DNA of 64,000 nt from Phalacrocorax aristotelis (lineage: Eukaryota; Chordata; Aves; Suliformes; Phalacrocoracidae): assembly GCF_949628215.1 (NCBI RefSeq), contig NC_134281.1, positions 38,920,512 through 38,984,511 of the forward strand. The letters are read 5' to 3'. Shown piece after piece: positions 51,301 to 60,710 of the stretch; the first letter of the stretch is position 1, and each line of letters opens with the position of its first letter. The translations under genes were made by a program, and so were the position numbers. The notes beneath the pieces are model-generated. The model was given only the letters and a program-made list of their open reading frames with translations. It did not search any database and had not been told where the DNA came from.

Positions 51301-54300
51301 GCTAGAAAGGGAAGGAGTCTTCAATGCATATGCATGAAGACAGTCTTTAGCTATAGATCTGAGCAAAGTTATCTATCAAATGTTACAACTTGTCAGGCTA
51401 GTAGCCTGGGATGAAATCCAGACCGTGTTGATGTAAGAATGGTAATTCTGCTGTAAGCTTTATTTGTACTGGGAATTCACCAGGGACCTGAATGAGCATA
51501 TTAGAACAGTGTGAATAACAGAACATTCCTCTGCAGCACCCTTTGGCTGGATCTAATTAATTCATTTAGTTTGTAAGCCACTTCTTTGCTAATTAGCCAT
51601 GTCAATCCACATTTATCTTAATTTGTGCTACAGTATAGTACCTTTCTCCAGCTTTCTCAATTGCTTGTATTTTTTTTTTTATCACAACAAGTTTTTCAGT
51701 TGAGGGAGGGGATTGTCCCACTCTGCTCTGCGCTGGTGCAGCCTCACCTCGAGTGCTGTGTGCAGTTTTGGGCACCACAGCACATTAAGGTTATAAAGCT
51801 ACTAGAGAGTGTCCAGAGGAGGGCCATGAAGGTGGTGAAGGGTTTAGAGGAGAAACTGTACGAGGAGCAGCTAAAGTCACTTGGTTTGTTCAGCCTGGAG
51901 AAGAGGAGGCCGAGGGCGGACCTCATCACGGCCTGCAGCTTCCTCACAAGGGGAGGAGGAGGGGCAGGTGCTGATCTCTTCTCTCTGGTCACCAATGACA
52001 GGACCGGAGGGAACGGCAGGAAGATGTGCCAGGGGAGGTTTAGGTTGGGTATTAGGAAAAGGTTCTTCACCCAGAGGGTGGTGGAGCACTGGAACAGGTG
52101 CCTCAGGGAGGCAGTCACAGCATCAAGCCTGACAATATTCAAGAAGCGTTTGGATAACGCCCTCAGACACAGGGTGTGAATTTGGAGTTGTCCTGTGCAG
52201 GGACAGGAGTTGGACTTGATGATCCTCGTGGGTCCCTTCCAACTCAGGACATTCTATGATTCTGTGATTCTCTGTAATGAAACCGTCTTGCATTTTATTT
52301 GAGTTTGCCCAGCTCTTAATTTTTATAGTAATTTCAGTGGTTAATGATTGTTTGTTTTGTTTTCAATGTATTAATCATACTTGATGCATCATTCAGTAGC
52401 TTTATTGCATTTTTGCTACTCTATCTAGGAAGAACATGATGCTTTTTTATGACAACGTGCTCTTATCATTCCTATCTGTGGTCTTAGATTCTCTCATGGC
52501 TTTAAAGACTGAGCAAATGCAAAGGCAAAAGGAGATTAATGAAGTTAACCTCTGTCTGCTTAAAAGAACTTTATTAATTGTGAATTCTGTTTCCTGTCTC
52601 ACAGTATGATTCTTTTATTTTAGAGTATGATGAAGATTTTGAAGCAGGTGAAGAAGTTAATGAAGAGGGACAGACTGGTGATCAAATGAATGGAATGTCA
52701 AAGTCATCCTCAGATGATAAAAAACATAATTTAAACTATGAAAAGGAGAGTAAAAACTCATCACAGGAGGCACTGCAGGCCTCTGACAGTGAGAAAAATG
52801 AAAGTGATGGATATTCGGACAGTGACTCAGAGGATGATAAACAAGGTTAGTTTTTTTCGTAATGAGGCTGAGAGAAGTTCACCTGGTGCACGTTTTATAT
52901 TTTGCACGTGTCTAGTATGTATGTTGAGTCTGCATAGGAAAAACCATGCAATTCCTACTGAATTGGTAAAATATAGTTATTTTATCTGTTCTTATTAATT
53001 CTACCATCTGTTACTGAAATACAGCCAAACCCACTGGCAATGTAAGCGTGTGCCAGCTCACAGCAGACATTACTGAACTATTTAGTTGCAGAAATGGAGA
53101 TGGAGCCAGTCAGCAAATTAGCTCTAAGTACTTGGGGCAGATCAGCACTTCATGTCAGTGGTCGCCAACATCCGAGAACCTGCTTACACCGATCACTTAC
53201 ACCTGCTAAAGATACACACTTTTATCTGAGAAGTCACCATGAAACCCAGCATATCACCTTGTATTTTAGAAGTGCTGTCTTTAATGACCCTAAATAATCA
53301 GAACCTCAGCTTTGTCCTCTGGAACATCACTGGCTCTGTCCTGGCTCAGGGAGGAAACGCTGTCCGTTCAGCTGTCCATTCTACTTACAGTGGTTAGGCA
53401 GTTTGTGAGGGTCCTTGCTGAAGCCTGACTGTGAATGAGTAAGAGTCTGAGTCAATTGGATAGTCTGTGATTCTTGATCCAAGTGTAGGTACAAAAGTGT
53501 GCAGTGAAGTGTCCAAGACCATTATTATTATTCATTCAGAAAGATTAAACTGTTCTGGAATAAATTTTTGTAGAATAAGTAGCGTTTTCTGTCATTCAGG
53601 TTTTTTTGTATAAGTACTTTTAGTGTCTAGTGTTTTAACTATTGGCCTTCATGCAGTCCAAGCTGTATATCTTCATAAATAATCCCACAGAAAACTTGCA
53701 GGCAATTTCTCATTTCTTAGACAAACAATAGAATTCCATCCATCGTGGTGAATAAGCCAAAAGTGAAGTGCCTCTTCCTTCTGGCAGCTTTGTTTCTAAC
53801 ATTTCTCCTGTATGGCTTTGTTAGATCCTGGGCTGACTTATGTGTCTCTTGCTTGTCATAATATACCAAGATTTCTCCATTTTCTGCTGTTTAAAAAAAA
53901 TGTATATTCCTCACATTTGACAGTCCTATTGTGCAAACTATTTCTTAAGTTAAATGGAAGCATTACTTTCACATTTGTATTTCTAGGTGAATTAAACAAA
54001 GGTAATACAGCTGTTTGTGAAAAGGTTGCAGCTGCAAGAAAGATCCAGTCTTTTTATAGAAAGTATAAAATACAACAGAAACTCAAATCAGGTTTGAAAC
54101 ATCTTTGCTTATAAAATCATTGCAGCGATCAAAAAGAATCTTAGTTTTTGTTTTCTTATGATAATCAGAAATAGCTTGTGATTCATGAGTAATCAGTACA
54201 ATTAAACATTCTTTTCTGCTTATTAGTGTATGGCATTATGAACTTTTCTGTGACTTTAATCAGCTGCTTCTTAAGCTCTAGCAGTGTGTGATGATCAAGG

Positions 54301-57300
54301 GAAAGTGAGTGGATGCATATGTGTGCATAGGTGGAAAGAAACAGGTAACTGTAAGGGCCTTTCATGGCTAGCTATGCATTAAGGCCTTTGTTAAGGGCCA
54401 CTTTTATTCACCTTTGTTTGTACTGGGATGTAATACTGCTGCATGCACCAAAACTGACAAATTCAATATAAATTTTTCTATGATGAGGAGAAAAAGCTGT
54501 TTGGAAGGCACCAAGTCTTGAAATATGGACATTTAACATCAGCAACTAATAGTGTAAAACAGCTAGTCATCTAGGCAGGGGCTCCTTCCTGATCAGCTGG
54601 CAGGCACTGCGAATGTTTTTCAATTTGTATTTGCCATGGCTTGCTTTGTTCTCCTTTACTGCAGTAGCTCAGGACATGCGGTTAAAGCATTTACATTCTC
54701 TGTGGTTTAAATAAAACAGGTTTAATCTTCTTTCATAGCAGCCTGATCTGCTGCTTCTATCTTTTACATCAGCGCACCAATAGAGTGTTTGTCAATTATT
54801 ACTTGCATCTCATTTGACAATCAGCAGTGGTGATGCGCTAAGCAGCATTGCCTCTGTGAAAATGAGGGAAGATGTTTTCAAAGATGCTTCTTGAGAAGCT
54901 CATGACTTGGAGCCAGTTTTCCCTTTGGCCCACATGAGCTGTGACTTCTTAACCTTTTCTCCATGATTTTTGGAGAAAGGAGGCGAGGAAGCTGGCTTTA
55001 CTTCATTTTCCCTGTTCTGTTTGCTGAGGATGTAAGGAAGAGATGGGTTCAAATTCTAGTTTTTCAATTCAAGTTCTGATTTAACATTTGGTGTTTTAGT
55101 GAAAGGAGTGGTTACCCAAATATTGGATGGGGACTTAAAGGGGCTTTTAGAAGTCTATTTAAGTACAATAAATAATGGAAGAGGCACGGATTAGGAGCTA
55201 GGGATAGTGGTGGAGAAGCCTTTTTCACGATTGTTGATTACACTGTGAATGCATCTGTTGTGTGCTCCGAGCTCTGTTTGCTCCCTGTAGGTGTAAATGA
55301 CTGTCAACAAGAGGAGCAGTGCTTGCAACATTTATCTTCTCAGGGCAGGAAGCCTGAAGGAGTTCTGCAGTCCTTATTTAGCACTAGTAAACAGTAGACT
55401 GTAACATTAGATAAGGATGTTTTAAGGTTAGTGTAACTTTGGGTGACATTTCAGATCATTGGAATTTTGGATTTCTAGGGACTTTGCATTTAAGTTTGAA
55501 GGTTGGGATGATCTTTTTGTTCTGACGTAGTGACTAATCTTCAGAGAGATTTCTACGCTTGGAGTGACAGAAGCATTCAGAAACCTGTTGGTATCTACTC
55601 CTTTGTGCTTGCACAGAATGTGTTTACAAACAGTAAACCGGTGCAGGGCATTTCCTTCTGCATGAATAGGAAATTTGTTGTAGGAAGAGTTTGTCATCTC
55701 CTGAATGTCTATTTACTGTTTATCTGATGACATTGGAGTCCTCATCTAGTTTTATCCAGATTTGTTTCTAATCCTTTAAAGGAAATGATAACTTTTTTGA
55801 ATTGTTTATGTTAACCACTCTAGGCATTGATACACTGAACACAAAATGCCTGTGATTTTTTATTCCTGTTTGCTATTTGTGGATTTTTGATATTTTCCCC
55901 TTTGTACTGAAATCTTTCTACTTTTTTTTTTTCCCCCCACATGAACAGAAGAGGTGGAGAGAAGAGATAAAAAAGTTGTGGGCTTTTCCCAACTGAGGTG
56001 TAATAAAAATAAGAGTTCATTGGTAATTTAGAGGACAAGAAGAGCTTTCTGTTTGAATGAAGGACCCTTACTCTCTGGAAATAGTCTGTGTGGAAGTATT
56101 TCAAGCATCTTTAGTAGCAACTACTAGTTCCATTTTTTAGGAGATTATTAAAGTGCCTGATAGGTCTAAATAATGGAATATTTTTCTGGATATTAATTAT
56201 TAAAAAGATTTTTCTTTAATTTAATTCCATTGGTTTTAGTTTTGCCTTTTTGCACATCCTTAAGCAGTTCTTTTCCCTTCTTTTGTGTTTACATTTACGA
56301 ATTCTCCAAGACACCATATCCCCTGCCTGAGTCATTGTTTTCCCAAATCCTGCATAGTTTTTCTTTTATAACTGAATCCATATACCTCTTTAATATCCAC
56401 CTCTTTTTCTCTTACCTGAATTGCCACTTCCCTAATGTATCTAGCTGTGAAAAGAGATCTAGAAATTAATGTATAGTCTCAGCGGAAATGTCTGTAAATG
56501 AACCCCCTTCCTCAGCTCCTTGAATTTTCTAATGGTGGAGGAGTGGTACTCTGAGTGGGATTCTTTAAACTGTAGTTGTACAATTTCTTTGTTCAACATG
56601 TTTTTCTGAACATGCTGTTCTGCATGGGTTACAGCTCTGGCATATGGATGGCACCTGAGCGCAAGCCACAGTTAGAGAAGGAATTCTCCCTCTTCTCCCT
56701 TCCACGAGTGCCTAACCTTTGTGAAATTCTGTGACGATATATTTTTCCATATTGAATGCAAGGTTGCGCTGAGGTGTGAAGTTCAGTGCTCCATAGTGCA
56801 CCTTGCAGAGTCTGGTATTGGTTACAGGGCTAGCACAAATAGGTTGTTACTACATTAGCAATTTAGTCCACAAGATGAGTTCATTTTAGGTGCAGATTTG
56901 TTTTGTGTCTACTCGTGGAATCAAGCACAACACACAAAAATGCACCACTGACATCCTCAATGCTCTTTACTGTGTGACAGAATCAGGGTCGAGGCCCCCT
57001 TGCAGGGTGCATACAAGATCTTCCAGTGTCTAACGCTATGCATGCATAGTGCATGCTGAGGGCTGAGAACTAGCATGAACCTCATTGCCAGCTGAGATAG
57101 GATGTGGATGTGTGATTCTGAAGTTGTAACAGAATACAGCAAATCAAACCTTGCTCCTTCCCTCTGGTAGTGTAGATGTAGTGTGCATTCAAAATAGCCC
57201 TACTGCCATCTATATATACTGTTTCTAGCTCTCATTTAATTAAAAAATGTTAGGCTCATGAAAACTGTTTTGGGAGTTAGCTATTCTGTCTCTTAGCCCA

Positions 57301-60300
57301 AAGGTATGGCCCATTTTCCCTTGCTTTAAAACTGTGTTGCCTTCTGGATGGTGGGGCTTACAACTGAGTGTGAGTTGTCAAGCCCTCAGTAATAAAAACA
57401 CCCTGTGACTTAATCTCTGCAGTTGGAGATGTCAAGGTTAAAACTGTGAATCTGTCCAGCTGCCTCCTGGAGTCAGTCAACATGGACATTCACTAGTCTG
57501 ATCTGGTAAAATGGGTCTTTGTGGGAAGTGTTACTGGGGCAACATGCTAGTGATAGTAACACATTTTGTCTTCACCTGCAGAGGGTAACAGAGCTGTGCT
57601 GTTTTTTAGATTGGTTACCTACAGTTCAGCTCTTGAATTTGTCTTTTGGCATGTAAATAAGTGATTTCATTTAGAAAGTTATTGAACACCTGTGGCTGCT
57701 GATAATTTCCATGGCAGCTCAGACCCCTGAAATCACTCTGCTCTTCTGTGGCGTGTACATATGCAGCTAGGTGGTCAGCAGAATGTGCTCAGCTAAAACA
57801 TTTAGGAAAGTCCCGCTTCCAGCCTTGTTATTTTTTCTTCTTTTTGTTTTTATTTTGTTGTTAGGTGAATTTTTGAAGTGTAGGTGGATTTTTGCAGTGT
57901 ATGAAATTTGTTTTGATACAGATCCCTACCGTGCAGTGGTGTGTTGGTCACTGCGTTGGTCAGGCCCCAAGAGGCGAACATAAACCTGTGACCACCTACA
58001 GATTACCCACACCACATGTTTCTGCGTAATTTAATTGTTGCTAGCTTCAACTTTCGTCTCCTTGTGACCTAAAATTCCATGTGCTCTGTACATTTACTGT
58101 GTCTTGAATTCATCTGCTGAGCCTTGGACCTGTAATTTTTTCAAAGAAGAGCTCACTTGCACTCAGTTAAGCATGTGTGTTAATGTTGCTAGACCAAGAT
58201 TTTGGACAGCAAGCTTTTTGGCGTAGACACTATGTTTTTGTGTTTCAGTCATGAGTGCACTAATGCACTTGTGACCTATGAGTGCTGCTGTAGTAGAACT
58301 AACATGCTAATAGTAATGGGATCTGGATTTTTATGAGTACATGCTGTGGACAGGTTTTGTCTCCTCTTAGTTCAGTATATCATTACACTTGTTCAAGAGT
58401 GTCTGAATTCATTAGGCCCCTTGGGTCGATTCAGTCAGCATATAGAGTTTTAGAATAATATCCAGATAACTGAGGTGTCAAAGATGTTAATTTTGCATAC
58501 AGTATTATGAGTCAGACATAAATAAAGTGCATGTAAGATAGACCTTGACATTCAAATCCTTGTGGACAATAAGCCTGTGAATATATTGGAAAGAATCACT
58601 GACAATTCCCAAGGTACAATATGTAAACTGCATATTTGAGTTGTTCTGTCTCTGAACTTGCTTGTTTATATTTTTATAAGTGTCTTTAGGAGTGATGATG
58701 CTTTCTGTGAGTCTAAACATACCTACTGTTAGAACACATGTGCAAGTCCAGTGAAGACTGGAAGCGACTGAGAGTCATTACCAGGTGGTGGCTGTCCAGT
58801 AATTTGTGCCTGAAATCCATTGCAGTAGAGATCCTAGAGGATGGATGTCCACCTCACATTTGGTACCACTCATTATCCTTGCTGCCAGTCTCCGTGAAGA
58901 TGTCAAAGTTAGAATGAATGTACGCCTGAATAACTTCCTCAGAGATGCAGGCAGCTTCCTCACACCACCACTAAAGTGTGCTGGCAGGTGGAGTTGCACT
59001 CTGTTCCTTTTCTTTTGCTACTTTTAAGGAAAATTGAGGAGTTTTCTTGAATTGGTAGTCTGGCGTCTATATAAGGAAGTCCATTAATTTAGAATTGCAG
59101 TTTCCATTCAAACACACCTTCTTTGTTCTTTTTTAAAAATTAATGGGAGTAGTTGACATATTTTAGGGAAGTTTTAGCTTCCATATTTGAAGTTTTTTTT
59201 AAAAGCAGTCCTGCAAAGTTTTTGTAGTACATTGCAGATGAAAAGGATAATTTAAAATATTATAAAAAATTGCAATGAACCTTCTTCAGATCGACAGAGG
59301 AAGAAGAGGCATGGAGGCTGCTGAAAGATTGTGCCTGCAGGAAGAAATGATGTGGCACAGGTTGCTTCTGTGGCTTTCAGAATAGCTGTTCAGGGACAGA
59401 TCACAGGTCCAGATTCTACTTCTGGCCTTTAGCCAGCAGTGGATGTCTAGGAAAAATATAAGAAAAGGACAAGAATACTGTGCGGCTTCCCCACTGTCTT
59501 CCCACCCCTGTAATTGACTGGTGTCAAGGGTGGTCCCTTTTACTTATTAGGCCTAACTGGATTTTTCTTCCTTGAGTTTGACTAATCTCTTCTTGAACCC
59601 ATGTGAACTTTGGACACCAGCAATGCTGTGTAGCAGTAAGCTCTACCGTTCAGCTAAATGTAAGATGAATTATTGCTTTTTTTTCCTCAGATTTTCCATT
59701 TATGAATTTCATATGATGGCCCCTGTATGTTTTTTTTTTTTGAGGAGACAGTGAACTTCATCTCAGTTCAACCTGAATGGTTGATGCATGATTTTTCGAG
59801 ATCTTTACAATATTCACTGAGATAACGGGAGTGTACTAAAGGACTGTTGCTATGGTTGAAATTTTTATCAAATGGAGCTCAAAGGACTATTCTAAAACCC
59901 GTCTAAGTCATATTTAGAGGTGCTTTTGGAGTATTTCTGTGTGATTGATGGAGCTAATCTGGTTCATTTCCATTATCAGAAAAAAAATATGTTAAATGGC
60001 TTCGATTTTATCACTTGGTACATCTGGGCAATGCTCTTCTATTACACTTATTGGAATTTTGTCACGGTATCCTCAGATGGTGTAATTCAGAGATTGATAT
60101 TGAATGAGTGTCTGTCCCTTTGTGCATAGCCAAGGGAACTAGTGGCTAATGAATGCAGATGTTTTAGTGACAAATACTAAAACAAAATTATGTTTGTTAT
60201 TTCTAGGTAGGAGGCCTGCACGCTCTCTCTCATCCATCAGTACTCAGTATAGCAGTGAAGATGACTCTCATGCTGAAACGATGAAAGACAATATTAAGGG

Positions 60301-60710
60301 CAAAGAGGAGTATAATACCAAAAAGGCATCTGATAACACAGAACGTGCACAATATGGAAATGAGAATGGGGAGAATAAACTGCTCAGAATGGAGGAAAAT
60401 CAGGAAACTTTTTCACTGGAAAAGGAGGGAATAGATGAAGCAGAAAAGGCAAAACCAGAAGATCTAACGGCAAGGGAAGATACTGCAATTTTAAATGAAA
60501 ATGTAATGGCAATACAGCATCAGAGTCCCGAAGTTAAGGGGGAACTCAAACAGGCTGGGTCAGTAGAAAGTGATATAGAGGAAGATGGGGAGAAGAATGC
60601 AAGTACAAGGAGGGATGATGGGGAGGAAAGACTTCTGGTGCCTTTGGAAAGCAATATGATGGAAGTGGAGGATAGCAATGAAGAGTCTCCTCAGAGTGAT
60701 GAAGGAGGTG
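27101..60710 (+). CDS. ERICH3: ERICH3, glutamate-rich protein 3 (14 coding exons, 3' end beyond the window)
   Basis: A poorly characterised vertebrate protein; reports I recall link it to primary cilia and to serotonin-related traits. Exons: 27101-27120, 36331-36424, 37847-37972, 38587-38658, 40474-40602, 41189-41272, 41774-41929, 43244-43462, 44126-44306, 46534-46720, 49239-49534 (or 49525), 52624-52845, 53987-54091, 60207-60710. The frame is continuous for about 798 codons and ends in phase 1 at a donor, so the gene is cut by the window edge; human ERICH3 is about 1,530 residues. Residues 6-104 (LATYNSLTDKHLVGYFSNTR onward) match the conserved N-terminus. Residues about 316-425 form a DUF4590-type domain. 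An IQ-like segment is at 615-630. From about 522 onward the protein becomes acidic and Ser/Glu-rich, as the family name says. Confidence 0.93.
28375..29160 (-). mobile_element. Older CR1 LINE copy, antisense
   Basis: Reverse-strand CR1 phrases appear in order: CTCTAGTCCAGTCGCCTGCT, CCTCTCCTCCCGGGGCAC, GCTGGCTGTCCTCACTGCTT, GCACACAGCTGGCTCACGTT and TGCATGGGGTTATTCCT. These cover the 3' UTR and the C-terminal part of the reverse transcriptase. It is more diverged than the CR1 at 21489, with no intact frame. Confidence 0.8.
35676..35745 (+). mobile_element. CR1 3'-tail fragment
   Basis: About 70 bases containing GAGGTTGGACTAGGTGGCCT and CCCAACCCAAGTTATTCTT, the usual last segment of CR1. It is severely 5'-truncated. 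Confidence 0.8.
36331..36424 (+). CDS. ERICH3: ERICH3 coding exon 2
   Basis: Residues 7-38: FLATYNSLTDKHLVGYFSNT and on to IRRHLQRSGL. Acceptor ..ttttatttcag, donor gtaaga. Strongly conserved with mammals. Confidence 0.95.
36425..37846 (+). other. ERICH3 intron 2
   Basis: 1.4 kb with no recognised element. The open frame at 37669-37875 overlaps exon 3 in another frame and is chance. Confidence 0.6.
37847..37972 (+). CDS. ERICH3: ERICH3 coding exon 3
   Basis: Residues 39-80, ISRSGRIIPEKEYRLNAMRR and on to CLAQAIFHKVLDME. Exactly 42 codons, phase 0 at both ends. Confidence 0.95.
37973..38586 (+). other. ERICH3 intron 3
   Basis: 0.6 kb, nothing recognised. Confidence 0.6.
38587..38658 (+). 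CDS. ERICH3: ERICH3 coding exon 4
   Basis: Residues 81-104: RHHQLEVKRKLENSVRKESV then QKIK. Highly basic and probably helical. Acceptor ..gatag, donor gtaagg. Confidence 0.93.
38700..39260 (-). mobile_element. Probable ancient CR1/L3-like LINE fragment, antisense
   Basis: Text such as TTCCAGGCTGAAGACCCTCA followed by a segment reading like CTTTTCTAGTTCTACTATTTC and AATGGGGAACCAGATG follows the layout of old amniote CR1/L3 3' regions read in reverse. Divergence is high, so subfamily and ends are uncertain. It lies in ERICH3 intron 4 (38659-40473), which otherwise shows nothing. Confidence 0.45.
39261..40473 (+). other. Remainder of ERICH3 intron 4
   Basis: No exon or repeat recognised. An antisense open frame at 40116-40313 has no support. 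Confidence 0.55.
40474..40602 (+). CDS. ERICH3: ERICH3 coding exon 5
   Basis: Residues 105-147, VEQTRRSVEGASPMRSPHPP and on to AGHLQL. The TRRSVE and SPHPPxGP elements match human. Donor gtgagt. Confidence 0.93.
40603..41188 (+). other. ERICH3 intron 5
   Basis: 0.6 kb, nothing recognised. The following intron 6 (41273-41773) carries a T-run near 41690. Confidence 0.55.
41189..41272 (+). CDS. ERICH3: ERICH3 coding exon 6
   Basis: Residues 148-175, RAPGPVVDYNGGHPSHQHRS and on to PDFSKM. Less conserved than its neighbours. It is kept because acceptor, donor gtgagt and phase (0/0) all fit and the frame is open. Confidence 0.85.
41774..41929 (+). CDS. ERICH3: ERICH3 coding exon 7
   Basis: Residues 176-227. 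RPNTAPGNVQQPLRLQPL corresponds to the human TAPGNMQPPIRLQPL segment. Phase 0 at both ends, donor gtaagg. Confidence 0.93.
41930..43243 (+). other. ERICH3 intron 7
   Basis: 1.3 kb, no repeat or exon recognised. Opposite-strand open frames around 42785-43080 overlap each other and look like chance. Confidence 0.55.
43244..43462 (+). CDS. ERICH3: ERICH3 coding exon 8
   Basis: Residues 228-300, with YQLPVIHNYVMPVPPPPLQK and RRGRRFCPTTAPNGLEQL. The proline run and the PTTAPNGLE block are family landmarks. Donor gtaagt after AAA. Confidence 0.95.
43463..44125 (+). other. ERICH3 intron 8
   Basis: 0.66 kb, nothing recognised. Confidence 0.55.
44126..44306 (+). CDS. ERICH3: ERICH3 coding exon 9 (first part of DUF4590-type domain)
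   Basis: Residues 301-360 plus one base. VHLSHDDVDYRDEIKVYQQH and CGGENLCVYKGKLLEG are nearly identical to mammals. Leaves in phase 1 at gtaagg. A CR1 begins only about 15 bases past this donor, and the frame stays open through it. Confidence 0.95.
44322..45070 (+). mobile_element. CR1 LINE 3' portion, sense, in ERICH3 intron 9
   Basis: About 750 bases encoding the C-terminal CR1 reverse transcriptase (EKDLGVLVNKKLDMSQKC, VRPHLECCIQLWSP, GLFSLEKRRLRGDLIAAFQY, VKHWHRLPREVV). The CR1 3' end follows (GTTGGACTAGTTGGACTAAA) with ATTCTGTGATTCCATGAT tail octamers. It is little diverged, but the coding frame is shifted near 44650. Confidence 0.93.
45071..46533 (+). other. ERICH3 intron 9 after the CR1
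   Basis: Several plus-strand open frames of 70-130 codons occur between 45497 and 46396, with cysteine-rich chance-like translations. I recognise no family and no repeat. Confidence 0.5.
46534..46720 (+). CDS. ERICH3: ERICH3 coding exon 10 (DUF4590-type core)
   Basis: Residues 361-422 plus two bases: TFQFISKRHHGFPFSLTFFL, then NGMQVDRLSCCCEYKH and RLGGRHGYFGF. Cysteine-rich and highly conserved. Acceptor ..ggttgcag, donor gtatgg. Confidence 0.95.
46721..49238 (+). other. ERICH3 intron 10
   Basis: 2.5 kb, mostly AT-rich. An 18-A run at 48785-48802 is the only clear simple repeat. No mobile element identified. Confidence 0.55.
49239..49534 (+). CDS. ERICH3: ERICH3 coding exon 11 (two possible donors)
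   Basis: Residues 423-521 plus one base. It opens CIIAMGLDKKPSPPKRKMEG, which matches the human CIIAMGLDKK, then becomes Glu/Lys/Ser-rich. Two donors in the same phase fit: ACTG|gtaaaa (end 49525) and AACG|gtacag (end 49534), differing by three codons. Neither is strong. Confidence 0.88.
49640..50130. repeat. Purine-rich (GA/GGA) strand-asymmetric block
   Basis: The plus strand is strongly purine-biased, with many GAGG, GGAGG and GAAG words, then turns pyrimidine-rich after about 50150. It could be low-complexity intron sequence; no coding frame survives. Confidence 0.5.
50131..51689 (+). other. ERICH3 intron 11, middle part
   Basis: No exon or identifiable repeat. Open frames at 50144-50434 and 51142-51414 are unsupported. 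Confidence 0.5.
51690..52275 (+). mobile_element. CR1 LINE 3' portion, sense, in ERICH3 intron 11
   Basis: Encodes the CR1 C-terminal stretch in one open frame (HLECCVQFWAPQH, LKSLGLFSLEKRRPRADLIT, FFTQRVVEHWNR, ASSLTIFKKRLDNALRHRV). It ends with GAGTTGGACTTGATGATCCT and octamer tail ATTCTATGATTCTGTGATTC. This open tail, to the stop at 52179, suggests a fairly young copy. Confidence 0.93.
52624..52845 (+). CDS. ERICH3: ERICH3 coding exon 12 (acidic)
   Basis: Residues 522-595 plus one base: EYDEDFEAGEEVNEEGQTGD, later SDGYSDSDSEDDKQ. Matches the human EYEEDFEADEE region. Acceptor ..ttttag, donor gttagt. Confidence 0.93.
52846..53986 (+). other. ERICH3 intron 12
   Basis: 1.1 kb with a short ATT repeat at about 53521. 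Nothing else recognised. Confidence 0.55.
53987..54091 (+). CDS. ERICH3: ERICH3 coding exon 13 (IQ-like)
   Basis: Residues 596-630 plus one base. CEKVAAARKIQSFYRKYKIQ then QKLK resembles an IQ calmodulin-binding motif (IQxxxR). Phases fit on both sides, although the donor G|gtttga is weak. Confidence 0.88.
54092..60206 (+). other. ERICH3 intron 13 (6.1 kb)
   Basis: I find no exon with good splice sites and no clear CR1 or LTR. T-rich and C-rich runs occur near 55921 and 59731. A human-type minor exon could hide here; none is apparent by eye. Confidence 0.5.
60207..60710 (+). CDS. ERICH3: ERICH3 coding exon 14 (glutamate-rich)
   Basis: Residues 631-798 plus one base. It opens RRPARSLSSISTQYSSEDDS, a conserved landmark, then a Glu/Lys/Asp/Ser-rich stretch to DSNEESPQSDEGG. 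Donor gtgagt in phase 1. In-frame read-through would stop after eight more codons, so splicing to exons beyond the window is expected. Confidence 0.93.
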
